A stretch of DNA of 12,140 nt, from positions 1 through 12,140 of the forward strand of contig JAFPUX010000322.1 in NCBI GenBank assembly GCA_017413145.1, in the 5' to 3' direction. The first letter of the stretch is position 1. Each line of letters opens with the position of its first letter. Positions 5,507 through 12,140 of this stretch are shown here, one piece after another. The stretch is from Kiritimatiellia bacterium. GTDB taxonomy: Bacteria > Verrucomicrobiota > Kiritimatiellia > RFP12 > UBA3636. The notes beneath the pieces are model-generated. The model worked only from the letters and a program-made list of their open reading frames with translations. It was not told where the DNA came from and did no database searches. The position numbers and the translations under genes are program-made.

Positions 5507-8500
5507 CTAGCGGAGGATCATGATGGTCGGGCGGACGCAGCGGTCGTGCTGGACCTTGACGACGCCCGGGCCGGCGAAGTGCAGGTCGTCGACATGGTCC
5601 GCGGCGCTCTCCGACGAGCCCCACGTGCCGCGCGCGAAGGTGACGGCCTCGCCGTCCTCCGTCTCGTACAGCGCCTCGTAGACGACGCCCTCGACGCCCT
5701 CCGCGACGTAGACGCCGCCGACCGCGTTCCCGCTGCGCTCGAGCGTGATCGTGTGGCGGCGCTCCCGGCCCCACGCGAGCACGGGCTCGTCGACGGCGAC
5801 GCCGTCGCTGTCCAGGCCCGCGTAGCCGGCGCTCGCGAGCGAAAGAACCGCGCCGCCGCGCACGACGAAGTCGCAGTCCGTCGCGCACCCGTGCATCGGC
5901 CAGCCGTTGGTCGGATTTCCGAAGGTGTAGAGGTAGCCGTGCTTCTTGTAGGCGGGGTATCCGAGCCAGAGCTCGCCGCCGTTCACGGCGAGCGTCCCGC
6001 GGATGCCGCGCTGGTCGCCCGCCAGTCCGATCGACCCGGCGCCGCCCTTCACGAGGTCCTTCTCCGCGACGAGCGGCACCCAGCACATGCTGTAGTCCTC
6101 GCCGCCGCCCGCCGATCCGGACGCCGGCCAGGTCAGCCCCGGCGACGGAACATGCAGGTAGGAGGGATCGCCCTGCAGGACGATCCGGCCGTTGCGCGTC
6201 ATGTCCGCCGGCTGGCCGAGCCACTTGTTCCGGCGGGTGATCGCCATCGCGCCGCTCGTGATGGTGAGCTTGTGCCCGCCCTTGGACGAGTCCAGATAGA
6301 AGTTTCCGCCCGTCGCGTAGTGGGGCGTCTCCTGCGTGCAGTAGACGAGGGAGAAGAGCGTCCGGTCCGCGCCGCCCAGCCCGAACCCGGGCTTGCTGGA
6401 GAAGTAGAAGTTGTCGTTCGCGCCGCGCTGCGAGAGGTTCGCCCCGCCGTCGGCGGGGTCGGCGTTGTTGGCGAGCGACTGGATCAGGCGGATGCAGCCG
6501 TCCTCTTCGCGGACGCCGGGGAACGTCTGCTCCTGGCCCCAGTCCGTGTCCGTGAGCTCCTGGTTGTTGTCGTTGCAGTGGACGGTCATCCACGGGATTA
6601 TCGCATAGACCTTGTGGTCGTAGTCCGCCGGGTCGACGCCCGGCGGGCGGCGGACGTATTGCTCCCAGTTGTCGATCCGGAGCGTCCCCTTGATGTCGTT
6701 CGTGTTGGCGCCGCGATTGAAGTTGAGGCCGTTCGCCTGCATCGTGCTCCAGCGGTCGAAGAGGGCCAGGTTCTTGAAGCGGACGTGGTGCGTCACGCGG
6801 CCCTGCTGCACGCCGTCGGAGTCCTTGTGGTTGTCGCGGCCGTAGGACGGAGGCCCGTAGAGCCCGACGTGACCGCGGATCGTCGCCTTCTCCGCGACGT
6901 TCGTCGCGTCGTAGAAGTCCCAGTGCGGCGCGTAGTCTCCGTTCTGCGCGATCCGGTAGTTGCATCCCGAGAGCAGGACCGACGGCGAGAGCCAGGCGTT
7001 GGAGACGCCGACGGACCAGTAGTTGGCGAGCGCCGTCTGCGGGTTGAGGTTCGTCGGGCAGTGCGCGGAGAGGATCTCGATCGGCACGGCCGGGATCGTG
7101 TTGAAGCGCGTCGTGAAGCGCGCGACGTTGTTCTCGGCGTCGAACGGGCCGAAGCCCTCGACGGACCGGTAGAGTCCCACCTTGACGAACCTGTCGGCGG
7201 ACTGCTGGCAGCTCATCGCGACGTCGGCCATCTCGAGCGTCCCGTCGCCGAAGACGCCGCTACCGAGGCGGCCGCGGATCTCGAAGTAGTCCGTGTTGCC
7301 CCCCGTGTTGCGGGAGCCGCCGAGGACGCGCAGGGTCTGCCCCTCGCCGACATCGAACTTCGAGCGCGCGACGGCGAAGCAGATGTTCGGCTTGCGGGCG
7401 TAGGCGGCCGCCGCCGCCGAGTCGCCGCACAGGTCGACCTCCATCAGCGGGCCCGCGAACGAGATCGCGAGGACGTTGCCGCCGTCGTCGCGGTCGTATT
7501 CGCCCACGCGCATCTGGTAGGTGCCGGTGGCGGTCGAGGAGGGGAAGGAGACGCTGTAGCGCGGCGTACCGCCGTCCGTGCGCTCGAAGCGCAGCGGCGA
7601 GACGGCCCCGTCCGCGTGGTTGAGCGTCCAGTGCTTCGTCATGCCGACGACGAGCTGCCCGAGCGTGACGCCGGAGGCCGGCACCGTGAGGTAGCCGTAG
7701 TCGCCGCGATCGACGACCCGGATCATCGCCACGTCGTCCGCGTGGTCCGGGTAGGTTCGGTCGGAGTTCTGCGTAAGCTTCGTCCATGCGGCGGACGCCC
7801 AGGCCGGGCTGCCGGACGTCCAGTCGAAGAGGAACACGTCGCCTTCCCCGCCGGGCTGCTCGTAGACGGCGAACCAGTGTTCGCCGCCCTCGACGTCCTT
7901 GAGCAGCGTGAACCCGGGATGCCGCATCGAGACCGTCTGCCCGTCGAGCGTCGCGACGCCGTCGCCGAGCACGGCCGCCGCGGTGGCGTCCGCGACCGTC
8001 GCGCGGTCGCCGACGCGGAAGACCTGCCCCGCGATCGACGAGGACGTCGACAGCGGGAAGTTGCGCGCGCCGAGGACGAACGAAAACGGGTACCGGCGCG
8101 TCCAGGTCCGGCCGCCCAGCGTCGAGACGACGGTGAAGACGCCCTCGTGCGTCCGGCCGGGCGCCCCCGTCCACGGCGTCGAGACGACGCCCGGCTCGGA
8201 AAGTCCCGTCCACGTCCGCACCGTCGAGCCGTCGACCGCGAGCGCCACGGAGTAGGTCGCGCCGGGCTCGACGTCGTCCGCCTCGATGGAGAGGACCATC
8301 TCGCCGGGCGCGGCGCCGGTCTCGAACCCCGGCTCGCGCATCTCGACCGGCTCCTCGCGGACGACGGCCTCGTCGGTCGCCGAGACGCCCGCGACGCCCC
8401 AGTCGTTCACCGCGCGGCCGCGCACGGCGTAGGTCGTTCCGTGGGCGAGGCCGGACGCGTCGATCGTCACGGCGGCCGGGACGCCGTCCGTGACGCTCCC

Positions 8501-9877
8501 GCCGAACGAGAGCGCGTCCGTGAAGTCGCCGGCCGCGGAGAGGTCGAGCCAGATCGACGCGTCCTTCGCGCCGACGCCGAGCTCCGAGAGCGTCACGGTC
8601 CAGGTCGTGTGCGAGAAGCCTTCGTAGAGCTTCTTGACCGAGACGACGGGCGTCCCGGGCGCGAGCGTCGTGAGCGGCCCGAGCACGACCGGGTCCGCCG
8701 CGACGCCGGCGCCGTTCGTCCCCGTCACGCGAGCCCAGTAGACCGTGTTCGTCGCGAGCCCGACGACCGGCACCGACGCGCCGCCGGGCGAGGCGAACGA
8801 GAGCGTCACGTTCGTGACGATGGTGCCTGTGGCGAACGAGGCGTCCGTCGCGACCTCGAGCGCGGCGCCGACGGACGACGCGCCGGCGCCGAGCGCGGTC
8901 GCCGAGACGATGTAGCCGATGTTGGTGTAGGCGACGACGGAGCTCGCGAGCGAGAGGACGGGCTCCGCGCCCGCGAGGGCGAACGTCGGCGTCCAGTCCG
9001 CGTAGGGCATCGCGGGCGGCATCGTCCCGGACAGGCGGAACGCGACGCAGGCGGCGTCCGCGGCGCCCTCGATGCGGATCGGCGCGGCGGGCGTTGCGCC
9101 GGCGGCGATGCCGGTCGCGATCGCGTCGGCGGCATGCTCCCAGAACGCGGCCGTGTCGCCGCCGTCGGCCGGGCCCCAGAACGCCGCGAGCGAGGCGCCC
9201 GCCATCGGGACGTCCGCGAACCCGACCGTGACGAGCAGGTCGTCGCCGTCCTTCTCGATCGCGGTCACGGCGACGTGGCACTCGTCGGAGAGCTTCACGC
9301 GCAGCAGCGAGGCGTCGCCCGGGTCGAAGACCGGATGCCAGCCCTCCGCCTCCGTCAGCGTGCCCGTCGTGAACGAGTCGACGCCGTTGGTGTTCCAGCA
9401 GAAGCCGTTGGCGACGCCCTTCGCGCCGGCGCCGCTCCACCCGTTCCCGAAGCGCGCCTCGATGGCGTGCCAGCCGGTGGAATCGGGCGTGTAGGCGCCG
9501 ACCGGCGTGTCGTTGCAACCGCCGTTCTCGATGATCTTCGTCCCGCCGACCCAGACGTCGCCGGAGTCGTCGATGTACTTGGCGAAGCGATAGGTCGTCC
9601 CGGCCTCGAGGAACATCGATCCCGCATAGGCGAAGGTGTTGGTGTTCGACCACGTCCACCGGACGCCGTCGTAGGGGTTCTCCCTCGTCCCATGCTCGTC
9701 GATCGTCGTCGCGAGCGTGCCCGGGACGAAGCTCGCCGTATCGTGCGACGCGATGTCGGCCGTCAGGTTGCGGTCCCCGGGCAGCTTCGCCTGCACGAGG
9801 CCGGGGACGTACTGCGCCGCGCCGGCGGCGGACGCGAGAACCGCGGACAGGACGATCGGTCGGAGGATGCGTTTCAT
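5507..9877 (-). CDS. Large exported adhesin-like protein: PA14-like, Fn3-like and beta-helix/PATR regions
   Basis: 1456 residues. The same frame is open upstream to 11830, but the real start is ATG 9877, because the sequence turns into a signal peptide there (MKRILRPIVLSAVLASAAGA) and upstream it only shadows the LRR gene. Residues about 24-180 resemble a PA14 carbohydrate-binding module (GVRWTWSNTNTFAY, then MFLEAGTTYRFAKYIDDSGD and VWVGGTKIIENGG). Residues about 305-405 and 410-510 look Fn3-like. From about 600 the text resembles the beta-helix passengers of large PVC-group proteins, including an autotransporter-associated strand repeat at 1274-1306 (DLVKGGAGSIGLAGD... GTLAVNGGELWLG). There is no C-terminal beta-barrel and no PEP-CTERM anchor. 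It ends RPTIMILR, like the tails of its neighbours. It lies 26 bp after the LRR gene with no promoter between, so the two are likely an operon. Its role is probably cell-surface adhesion or glycan binding, by inference. Confidence 0.85.
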   Translation of the reverse strand: MKRILRPIVLSAVLASAAGAAQYVPGLVQAKLPGDRNLTADIASHDTASFVPGTLATTIDEHGTRENPYDGVRWTWSNTNTFAYAGSMFLEAGTTYRFAKYIDDSGDVWVGGTKIIENGGCNDTPVGAYTPDSTGWHAIEARFGNGWSGAGAKGVANGFCWNTNGVDSFTTGTLTEAEGWHPVFDPGDASLLRVKLSDECHVAVTAIEKDGDDLLVTVGFADVPMAGASLAAFWGPADGGDTAAFWEHAADAIATGIAAGATPAAPIRIEGAADAACVAFRLSGTMPPAMPYADWTPTFALAGAEPVLSLASSVVAYTNIGYIVSATALGAGASSVGAALEVATDASFATGTIVTNVTLSFASPGGASVPVVGLATNTVYWARVTGTNGAGVAADPVVLGPLTTLAPGTPVVSVKKLYEGFSHTTWTVTLSELGVGAKDASIWLDLSAAGDFTDALSFGGSVTDGVPAAVTIDASGLAHGTTYAVRGRAVNDWGVAGVSATDEAVVREEPVEMREPGFETGAAPGEMVLSIEADDVEPGATYSVALAVDGSTVRTWTGLSEPGVVSTPWTGAPGRTHEGVFTVVSTLGGRTWTRRYPFSFVLGARNFPLSTSSSIAGQVFRVGDRATVADATAAAVLGDGVATLDGQTVSMRHPGFTLLKDVEGGEHWFAVYEQPGGEGDVFLFDWTSGSPAWASAAWTKLTQNSDRTYPDHADDVAMIRVVDRGDYGYLTVPASGVTLGQLVVGMTKHWTLNHADGAVSPLRFERTDGGTPRYSVSFPSSTATGTYQMRVGEYDRDDGGNVLAISFAGPLMEVDLCGDSAAAAAYARKPNICFAVARSKFDVGEGQTLRVLGGSRNTGGNTDYFEIRGRLGSGVFGDGTLEMADVAMSCQQSADRFVKVGLYRSVEGFGPFDAENNVARFTTRFNTIPAVPIEILSAHCPTNLNPQTALANYWSVGVSNAWLSPSVLLSGCNYRIAQNGDYAPHWDFYDATNVAEKATIRGHVGLYGPPSYGRDNHKDSDGVQQGRVTHHVRFKNLALFDRWSTMQANGLNFNRGANTNDIKGTLRIDNWEQYVRRPPGVDPADYDHKVYAIIPWMTVHCNDNNQELTDTDWGQEQTFPGVREEDGCIRLIQSLANNADPADGGANLSQRGANDNFYFSSKPGFGLGGADRTLFSLVYCTQETPHYATGGNFYLDSSKGGHKLTITSGAMAITRRNKWLGQPADMTRNGRIVLQGDPSYLHVPSPGLTWPASGSAGGGEDYSMCWVPLVAEKDLVKGGAGSIGLAGDQRGIRGTLAVNGGELWLGYPAYKKHGYLYTFGNPTNGWPMHGCATDCDFVVRGGAVLSLASAGYAGLDSDGVAVDEPVLAWGRERRHTITLERSGNAVGGVYVAEGVEGVVYEALYETEDGEAVTFARGTWGSSESAADHVDDLHFAGPGVVKVQHDRCVRPTIMILR

Positions 9878-9903
9878 GGAAGATTGGAAGCGTGCGGGGG
9901 AGC

Positions 9904-11721
9904 CTACCGAATCAGGAAGACCGTGACGGGGTCCAGGTCGGGGAGCCAGTAGGCGACGTACTCCGTCGCGCTCTTGCCCGTGCGCCGGATCGTGCCCACG
10001 CCGTAGCGCCTCGTGGGCAGGACGATTTCGCCGTAGGCGCGGTTGTACTCGTCCGCGAAGTCGACCCACGGCTGCGCCGCCGTCCGGGTCCGGGGGCTCC
10101 ACGGGACGTAGTTCGTGCAGCCGTTCGCGCGCCAGTCCCACGCGCCCAGCGGCGCCTCGCCGGTGCACTTCGCCGGGTCGGGCGGGCTGCGCCAGTAGAC
10201 CGCCCGCAACGCCGAGGCGCCGTTGAGACATTCGCTTCCGAGCAGCGCGTCCAGTCCCCATCCCAGCTCGATGCGGGCGAGAGACGAGGCGCCCTTGAAG
10301 CACTGCTCGCCGACGGCGCGGACGCCCTTCGCGACGACGGACGAAATCGCCGTGTTGCAGAAGACCTGCGACGGGAGATTCGTCACGGTCTCCGGCAGGA
10401 CGATGTCGCCGCCCATTCCCCGGCAGTTCAGGAACGCCTTGGTCCCGATGGTCCGCAGCCCGCTCTCCGGCAGGACGAGGGCGTTCGTGATTCCGGAACA
10501 GCTTTCGAAGCACGAGTACCCGATGGAAGCGAGGTTCGTCGGGGCGGAGAGGTCGAGGTGCCGGAGCGACGGCATGTCCTTGAACGATTCGTTCGAGAGG
10601 GAACGGAGCCCGGCGCCGGCGACGAAAGCCGTGATCCGGGTGCTCCTGAACGTGTTGGTGACATACGCCACGCCGTCCGGCAGCACGACGTCGCCGGTCA
10701 CCTTGGGGCTGCCGTAGAACGCGCTCGATCCGATCGTCTCCAGCGTCCGCGGCAGGCCAGCGCCCGAGAGGTCGCAGGCCATGTTCTGGGCGCTCTGGAA
10801 GCACTTGTCGCCGATCGACCGCAGCGAGACGGCGGGCGAGAGGTCGACGTTCGTGATCGACTGCTGGTCCTGGAAGGACGAACTTCCGATGGAAAGGAGC
10901 CCCGGACCGGCGGTGAAGGACGTGATCCGGGTGCTCTTGAACGTGTTGGTGACGTACGCCACGGCATCCGGCAACACGACGTCCCCGATCGCCTTGGTGC
11001 ATCCGTAGAACGCGTTCTTCCCGAGCGTCGAGATGCTTCGCGGCAGGCCCGCACCCGAGAGGTCGCAGGCCATGTTCCCCGCGCTCTCGAAGCAACTGGC
11101 GCCGATCGACCGCAGCGAGACGGCGGGCGAGAGGTCGAGGTTCGTGATCGACGACATGTCTTGGAACGACGATTTCCCGATGGCCAGAAGTCCCGAGCCG
11201 GCTGTGAAGGACGTGATCCGGGTGCCGTGCCAGACGCCGTTGATCTCCTCGACGGCGTCGGGCAGAACAATGTCCCCCGCCAGCGACGAGCAGCCGGAGA
11301 AGGCGCTGGAGCCGATCGAGACGAGCGAGGCCGGAAGAGGCGCGTTCGTCAGGCCCGAGCAGCTCTGGAAACAGCTCCCTGGAATCTCCTCGAGGCCCGG
11401 CGGGAACACGATACTCCGGATGTGGCCGTTGTCCTGGAAGCAGGATGCGACGAATCCGACGATCGTGTAGGACGTCTCGCCGTCTTCGCCCACGACCGGG
11501 AGCGAAAGGTCGTAGTCGCCGGAGGCTCCGTTGCCGCGGTTGACGCGGAGCGTCGTTGCGCCGGACTCGGTCAAACGGACGTTTTTGAGCGTATGGGACT
11601 CGTCGACGTCGTCCACGAGCGTGCCGCCGTCCGTGGACGGGTTCCGGTAGATCCACTTCGTTTGCGCACCCTGCGCGGACAGGGCGGCGAGAAGAGGGAG
11701 AAACGGCCAGAGGGGTTTCAT
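9904..11721 (-). CDS. BspA-like leucine-rich-repeat surface protein with 97-residue tandem blocks
   Basis: 605 residues. The signal peptide is MKPLWPFLPLLAALSAQGA (cleavage near residues 16-19). Residues 20-85 form a short N-terminal region. Residues about 88-500 hold roughly 18 LRR_5/BspA-type repeats of 22-27 residues with the recurring core G-LLxIGxSSFQDxxSITNxDLS. They are organised in blocks of four repeats: residues 169-265, 266-362 and a more diverged 363-458. Blocks 1 and 2 are identical at 75 of 97 residues by hand count. Residues 500-605 contain a WRSPPDPAKC...YVPW segment, and the chain ends PDLDPVTVFLIR. BspA-type LRR proteins are surface adhesins in gut and oral bacteria; binding here is inferred. 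It is the first gene of a likely two-gene operon with the 1456-aa gene. A TATAAT box lies 26 nt upstream of the ATG, and no Shine-Dalgarno sequence is visible. Confidence 0.9.
   Translation of the reverse strand: MKPLWPFLPLLAALSAQGAQTKWIYRNPSTDGGTLVDDVDESHTLKNVRLTESGATTLRVNRGNGASGDYDLSLPVVGEDGETSYTIVGFVASCFQDNGHIRSIVFPPGLEEIPGSCFQSCSGLTNAPLPASLVSIGSSAFSGCSSLAGDIVLPDAVEEINGVWHGTRITSFTAGSGLLAIGKSSFQDMSSITNLDLSPAVSLRSIGASCFESAGNMACDLSGAGLPRSISTLGKNAFYGCTKAIGDVVLPDAVAYVTNTFKSTRITSFTAGPGLLSIGSSSFQDQQSITNVDLSPAVSLRSIGDKCFQSAQNMACDLSGAGLPRTLETIGSSAFYGSPKVTGDVVLPDGVAYVTNTFRSTRITAFVAGAGLRSLSNESFKDMPSLRHLDLSAPTNLASIGYSCFESCSGITNALVLPESGLRTIGTKAFLNCRGMGGDIVLPETVTNLPSQVFCNTAISSVVAKGVRAVGEQCFKGASSLARIELGWGLDALLGSECLNGASALRAVYWRSPPDPAKCTGEAPLGAWDWRANGCTNYVPWSPRTRTAAQPWVDFADEYNRAYGEIVLPTRRYGVGTIRRTGKSATEYVAYWLPDLDPVTVFLIR
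10345..10635 (-). repeat. LRR block 3 (diverged 291-bp unit)
   Basis: Encodes residues 363-458 or so (ITAFVAGAGLRSLSNESFKD... VFCNTA). It keeps the block length and LRR phase of the two preceding blocks but is much more diverged. Confidence 0.65.
10636..10926 (-). repeat. LRR block 2 (291-bp tandem unit)
   Basis: Encodes residues 266-362. The marker GTGATCCGGGTG (plus strand) recurs at 10631, 10922 and 11213, giving an exact 291-bp period. Its protein is identical to block 1 at 75 of 97 residues. Confidence 0.85.
10927..11217 (-). repeat. LRR block 1 (291-bp tandem unit)
   Basis: Encodes residues 169-265 (ITSFTAGSGLLAIGKSSFQD... VTNTFKSTR), made of four LRR units of about 23, 25, 27 and 22 residues. 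It is in frame with, and closely similar to, block 2. Confidence 0.85.
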
Positions 11722-11746
11722 GTCCGGAACGGAAGGCGACGGCGGG

Positions 11747-11776
11747 GATTATAGCGCAGGGGGCGGAGGAAGAAAA
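11747..11776 (-). promoter_or_regulatory. Promoter of the LRR / PA14 operon
   Basis: On the minus strand TATAAT lies at 11753-11748 inside TGCGCTATAATC (11758-11747), identical over 12 bp to the element before the 887-aa gene. The -35 position 17 nt away has TTTTCT (11776-11771), a poor match. The predicted start near 11741 gives a leader of about 20 nt before ATG 11721. Confidence 0.6.
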
Positions 11777-11816
11777 GCCCTTCGTCGAAGTGCGAGGTGC
11801 GGGCTCCGGTCCGGCA

Positions 11817-11830
11817 CATGCAACATGCAA
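11817..11830. repeat. Perfect 7-bp tandem duplication (CATGCAA x2)
   Basis: CATGCAA occurs at 11817-11823 and again at 11824-11830, directly beside the palindrome and AT-rich island. It may mark the edge of an inserted element or be chance. Confidence 0.5.
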
Positions 11831-11831
11831 A

Positions 11832-11852
11832 TTAAGGGGACAGACCCCTTAA
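11832..11852. repeat. REP-like palindrome TTAAGGGG-acaga-CCCCTTAA
   Basis: Perfect 8-bp arms (11832-11839 and 11845-11852) flank a 5-nt loop. It begins an AT-rich island (about 11831-11900) that contrasts with the GC-rich surroundings. I recall palindromes of the GGGGTCTGTCCCC type as widely dispersed intergenic repeats, often associated with REP-associated Y1 transposases; that link is from memory. On either strand there is no proper T-tract after the stem, so it is not called a terminator. Confidence 0.55.
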
Positions 11853-11882
11853 AAAATCAAGTATATCAAATTGAAATTTCAG

Positions 11883-11897
11883 CAAAACGTTGTTTTG
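11883..11897. repeat. Short inverted repeat CAAAAC-gtt-GTTTTG
   Basis: Perfect 6-bp arms with a 3-nt loop lie at the right end of the AT-rich island, 24 bp upstream of the -35 box of the right-hand gene. It could be an operator or part of the inserted element. Confidence 0.35.
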
Positions 11898-11920
11898 AAA
11901 AGGTGGGACGGAGGGCAGGT

Positions 11921-11949
11921 TTGCCTTTGCCGGGGCGTTCTGCTAGAAT
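11921..11949 (+). promoter_or_regulatory. Promoter of the right-edge gene (TTGCCT-17-TAGAAT, extended -10)
   Basis: TTGCCT (11921-11926) is separated by exactly 17 nt from TAGAAT (11944-11949), which is preceded by TGC as in an extended -10. The expected start is about 11956-11958, at or next to the GTG start codon, so the mRNA would be leaderless or nearly so. Confidence 0.6.
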
Positions 11950-11957
11950 GGCGTTCC

Positions 11958-12140
11958 GTGAAAGGGTTTCTCCGACTTCTTCCCGCTGCGGCGCTGGGTG
12001 CGTTCGCCGTTTCTTCGCCCGGCGGACCGATGTCCGGTCCCGGCGGGCCGGGACCGTTCCTCGCCACGCGCGGAGGGGGCGCGATTCCGTCGTCGCAACC
12101 GCCTGCGCGCGCGCCGGTTCCGGCCCCGGCCGCCCCGGCG
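11958..12140 (+). CDS. Exported proline/alanine-rich protein, N-terminal part only
   Basis: Starting at GTG 11958, 61 codons are open to the right edge. The first residues, MKGFLRLLPAAALGAFA, form a Sec signal peptide with an A-F-A cleavage site at about residue 17. A low-complexity Gly/Pro/Ala/Ser stretch follows (SSPGGPMSGPGGPGPF, then a PPARAPVPAPAAPA run at the edge), as in a linker or periplasmic spacer. Function cannot be named from this part. An ATG at 11948 is in another frame and gives an Arg-rich peptide with no signal sequence. An in-frame ATG at 12029 would lose the signal peptide. The GTG is preferred for these reasons and for its fit to the promoter at 11921-11949. Confidence 0.65.
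   Translation, partial: MKGFLRLLPAAALGAFAVSSPGGPMSGPGGPGPFLATRGGGAIPSSQPPARAPVPAPAAPA

Noticed and set aside
5503..5514. Palindrome TCCGCTAGCGGA over the stop codon of the 1456-aa gene
   Set aside because: Too short, with no loop and no T-tract; probably chance in GC-rich DNA.
5546..9952. 1468-codon plus-strand ORF opposite the PA14 gene
   Set aside because: It is antisense to a convincing signal-peptide gene, rich in Arg, Asp, Gly and Val as expected of a GC-rich mirror frame, and has no domain-like text.
9892..11754. 620-codon plus-strand ORF opposite the LRR gene
   Set aside because: Its internal repeats only mirror the 291-bp LRR repeats; its composition is Arg-rich and no motif is seen.
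9878..11830. Upstream extension of the 1456-aa gene to a 2107-aa protein
   Set aside because: The added sequence is the LRR gene read out of frame, and the true signal peptide starts at 9877.
11832..11852. Intrinsic terminator
   Set aside because: The stem is only 8 bp and is followed by A on the plus strand and by TTTGC on the minus strand. It also lies upstream of both flanking divergent genes, where a terminator is not needed.
1..12140. CRISPR array, tRNA, rRNA or transposase gene
   Set aside because: No regularly spaced identical repeats of CRISPR type, no cloverleaf or rRNA-like sequence and no transposase motif were seen on either strand.

Overview
The window is high-GC DNA given over almost entirely to genes for exported, repeat-rich surface proteins. 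Five of the six genes I support begin with a Sec signal peptide (MKR-, MKP- or MKG-type). The sixth is an AraC-type regulator of the XylR family. BspA-like leucine-rich repeats, PA14-like and discoidin-like carbohydrate-binding modules, Listeria-Bacteroides (InlB B) repeats and an autotransporter-type beta-strand repeat occur together, next to a XylR-like regulator. This suggests an uncultured gut or sediment member of the PVC group, most likely Kiritimatiellota/Verrucomicrobiota. That assignment is inference from protein style; no rRNA or housekeeping gene is present to fix it.

Layout. <1-1270 (-): LRR surface protein, 3' end outside the window. 1271-1577: divergent intergenic region with a C10 homopolymer inside a candidate promoter and a 44-bp dyad. 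1578-2564 (+): XylR-like regulator whose N-terminus looks truncated or frameshifted. 2565-2666: convergent intergenic region with a GC-rich nested inverted repeat. 2667-5330 (-): 887-aa protein with four diverged galactose-binding-like modules separated by InlB B-type repeats. 5507-9877 (-): 1456-aa protein with an N-terminal PA14-like module, Fn3-like domains and a beta-helix-like C-terminal half. 9904-11721 (-): 605-aa BspA-like LRR protein with 97-residue tandem repeats, 26 bp upstream of the PA14 gene and probably co-transcribed with it. 11722-11957: intergenic region with an AT-rich island and a REP-like palindrome. 11958->12140 (+): start of another exported protein, nearly leaderless.

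What ties it together. The three complete surface proteins have unrelated architectures, yet all end in the same kind of short tail: Thr, four hydrophobic residues, then a terminal Lys or Arg (PVTLILVK, PVTVFLIR, RPTIMILR). This could be an undescribed C-terminal sorting or anchoring signal and is the best candidate here for a new system. Two of the genes share an identical 12-bp extended -10 element, TGCGCTATAATC. The gene at the left edge appears to have a G10 tract between its -35 and -10 boxes, the classical arrangement for promoter phase variation. A plausible reading is a locus of variable cell-surface adhesins or glycan-binding proteins. Both functions are inferred from domain resemblance only; no database search was possible.
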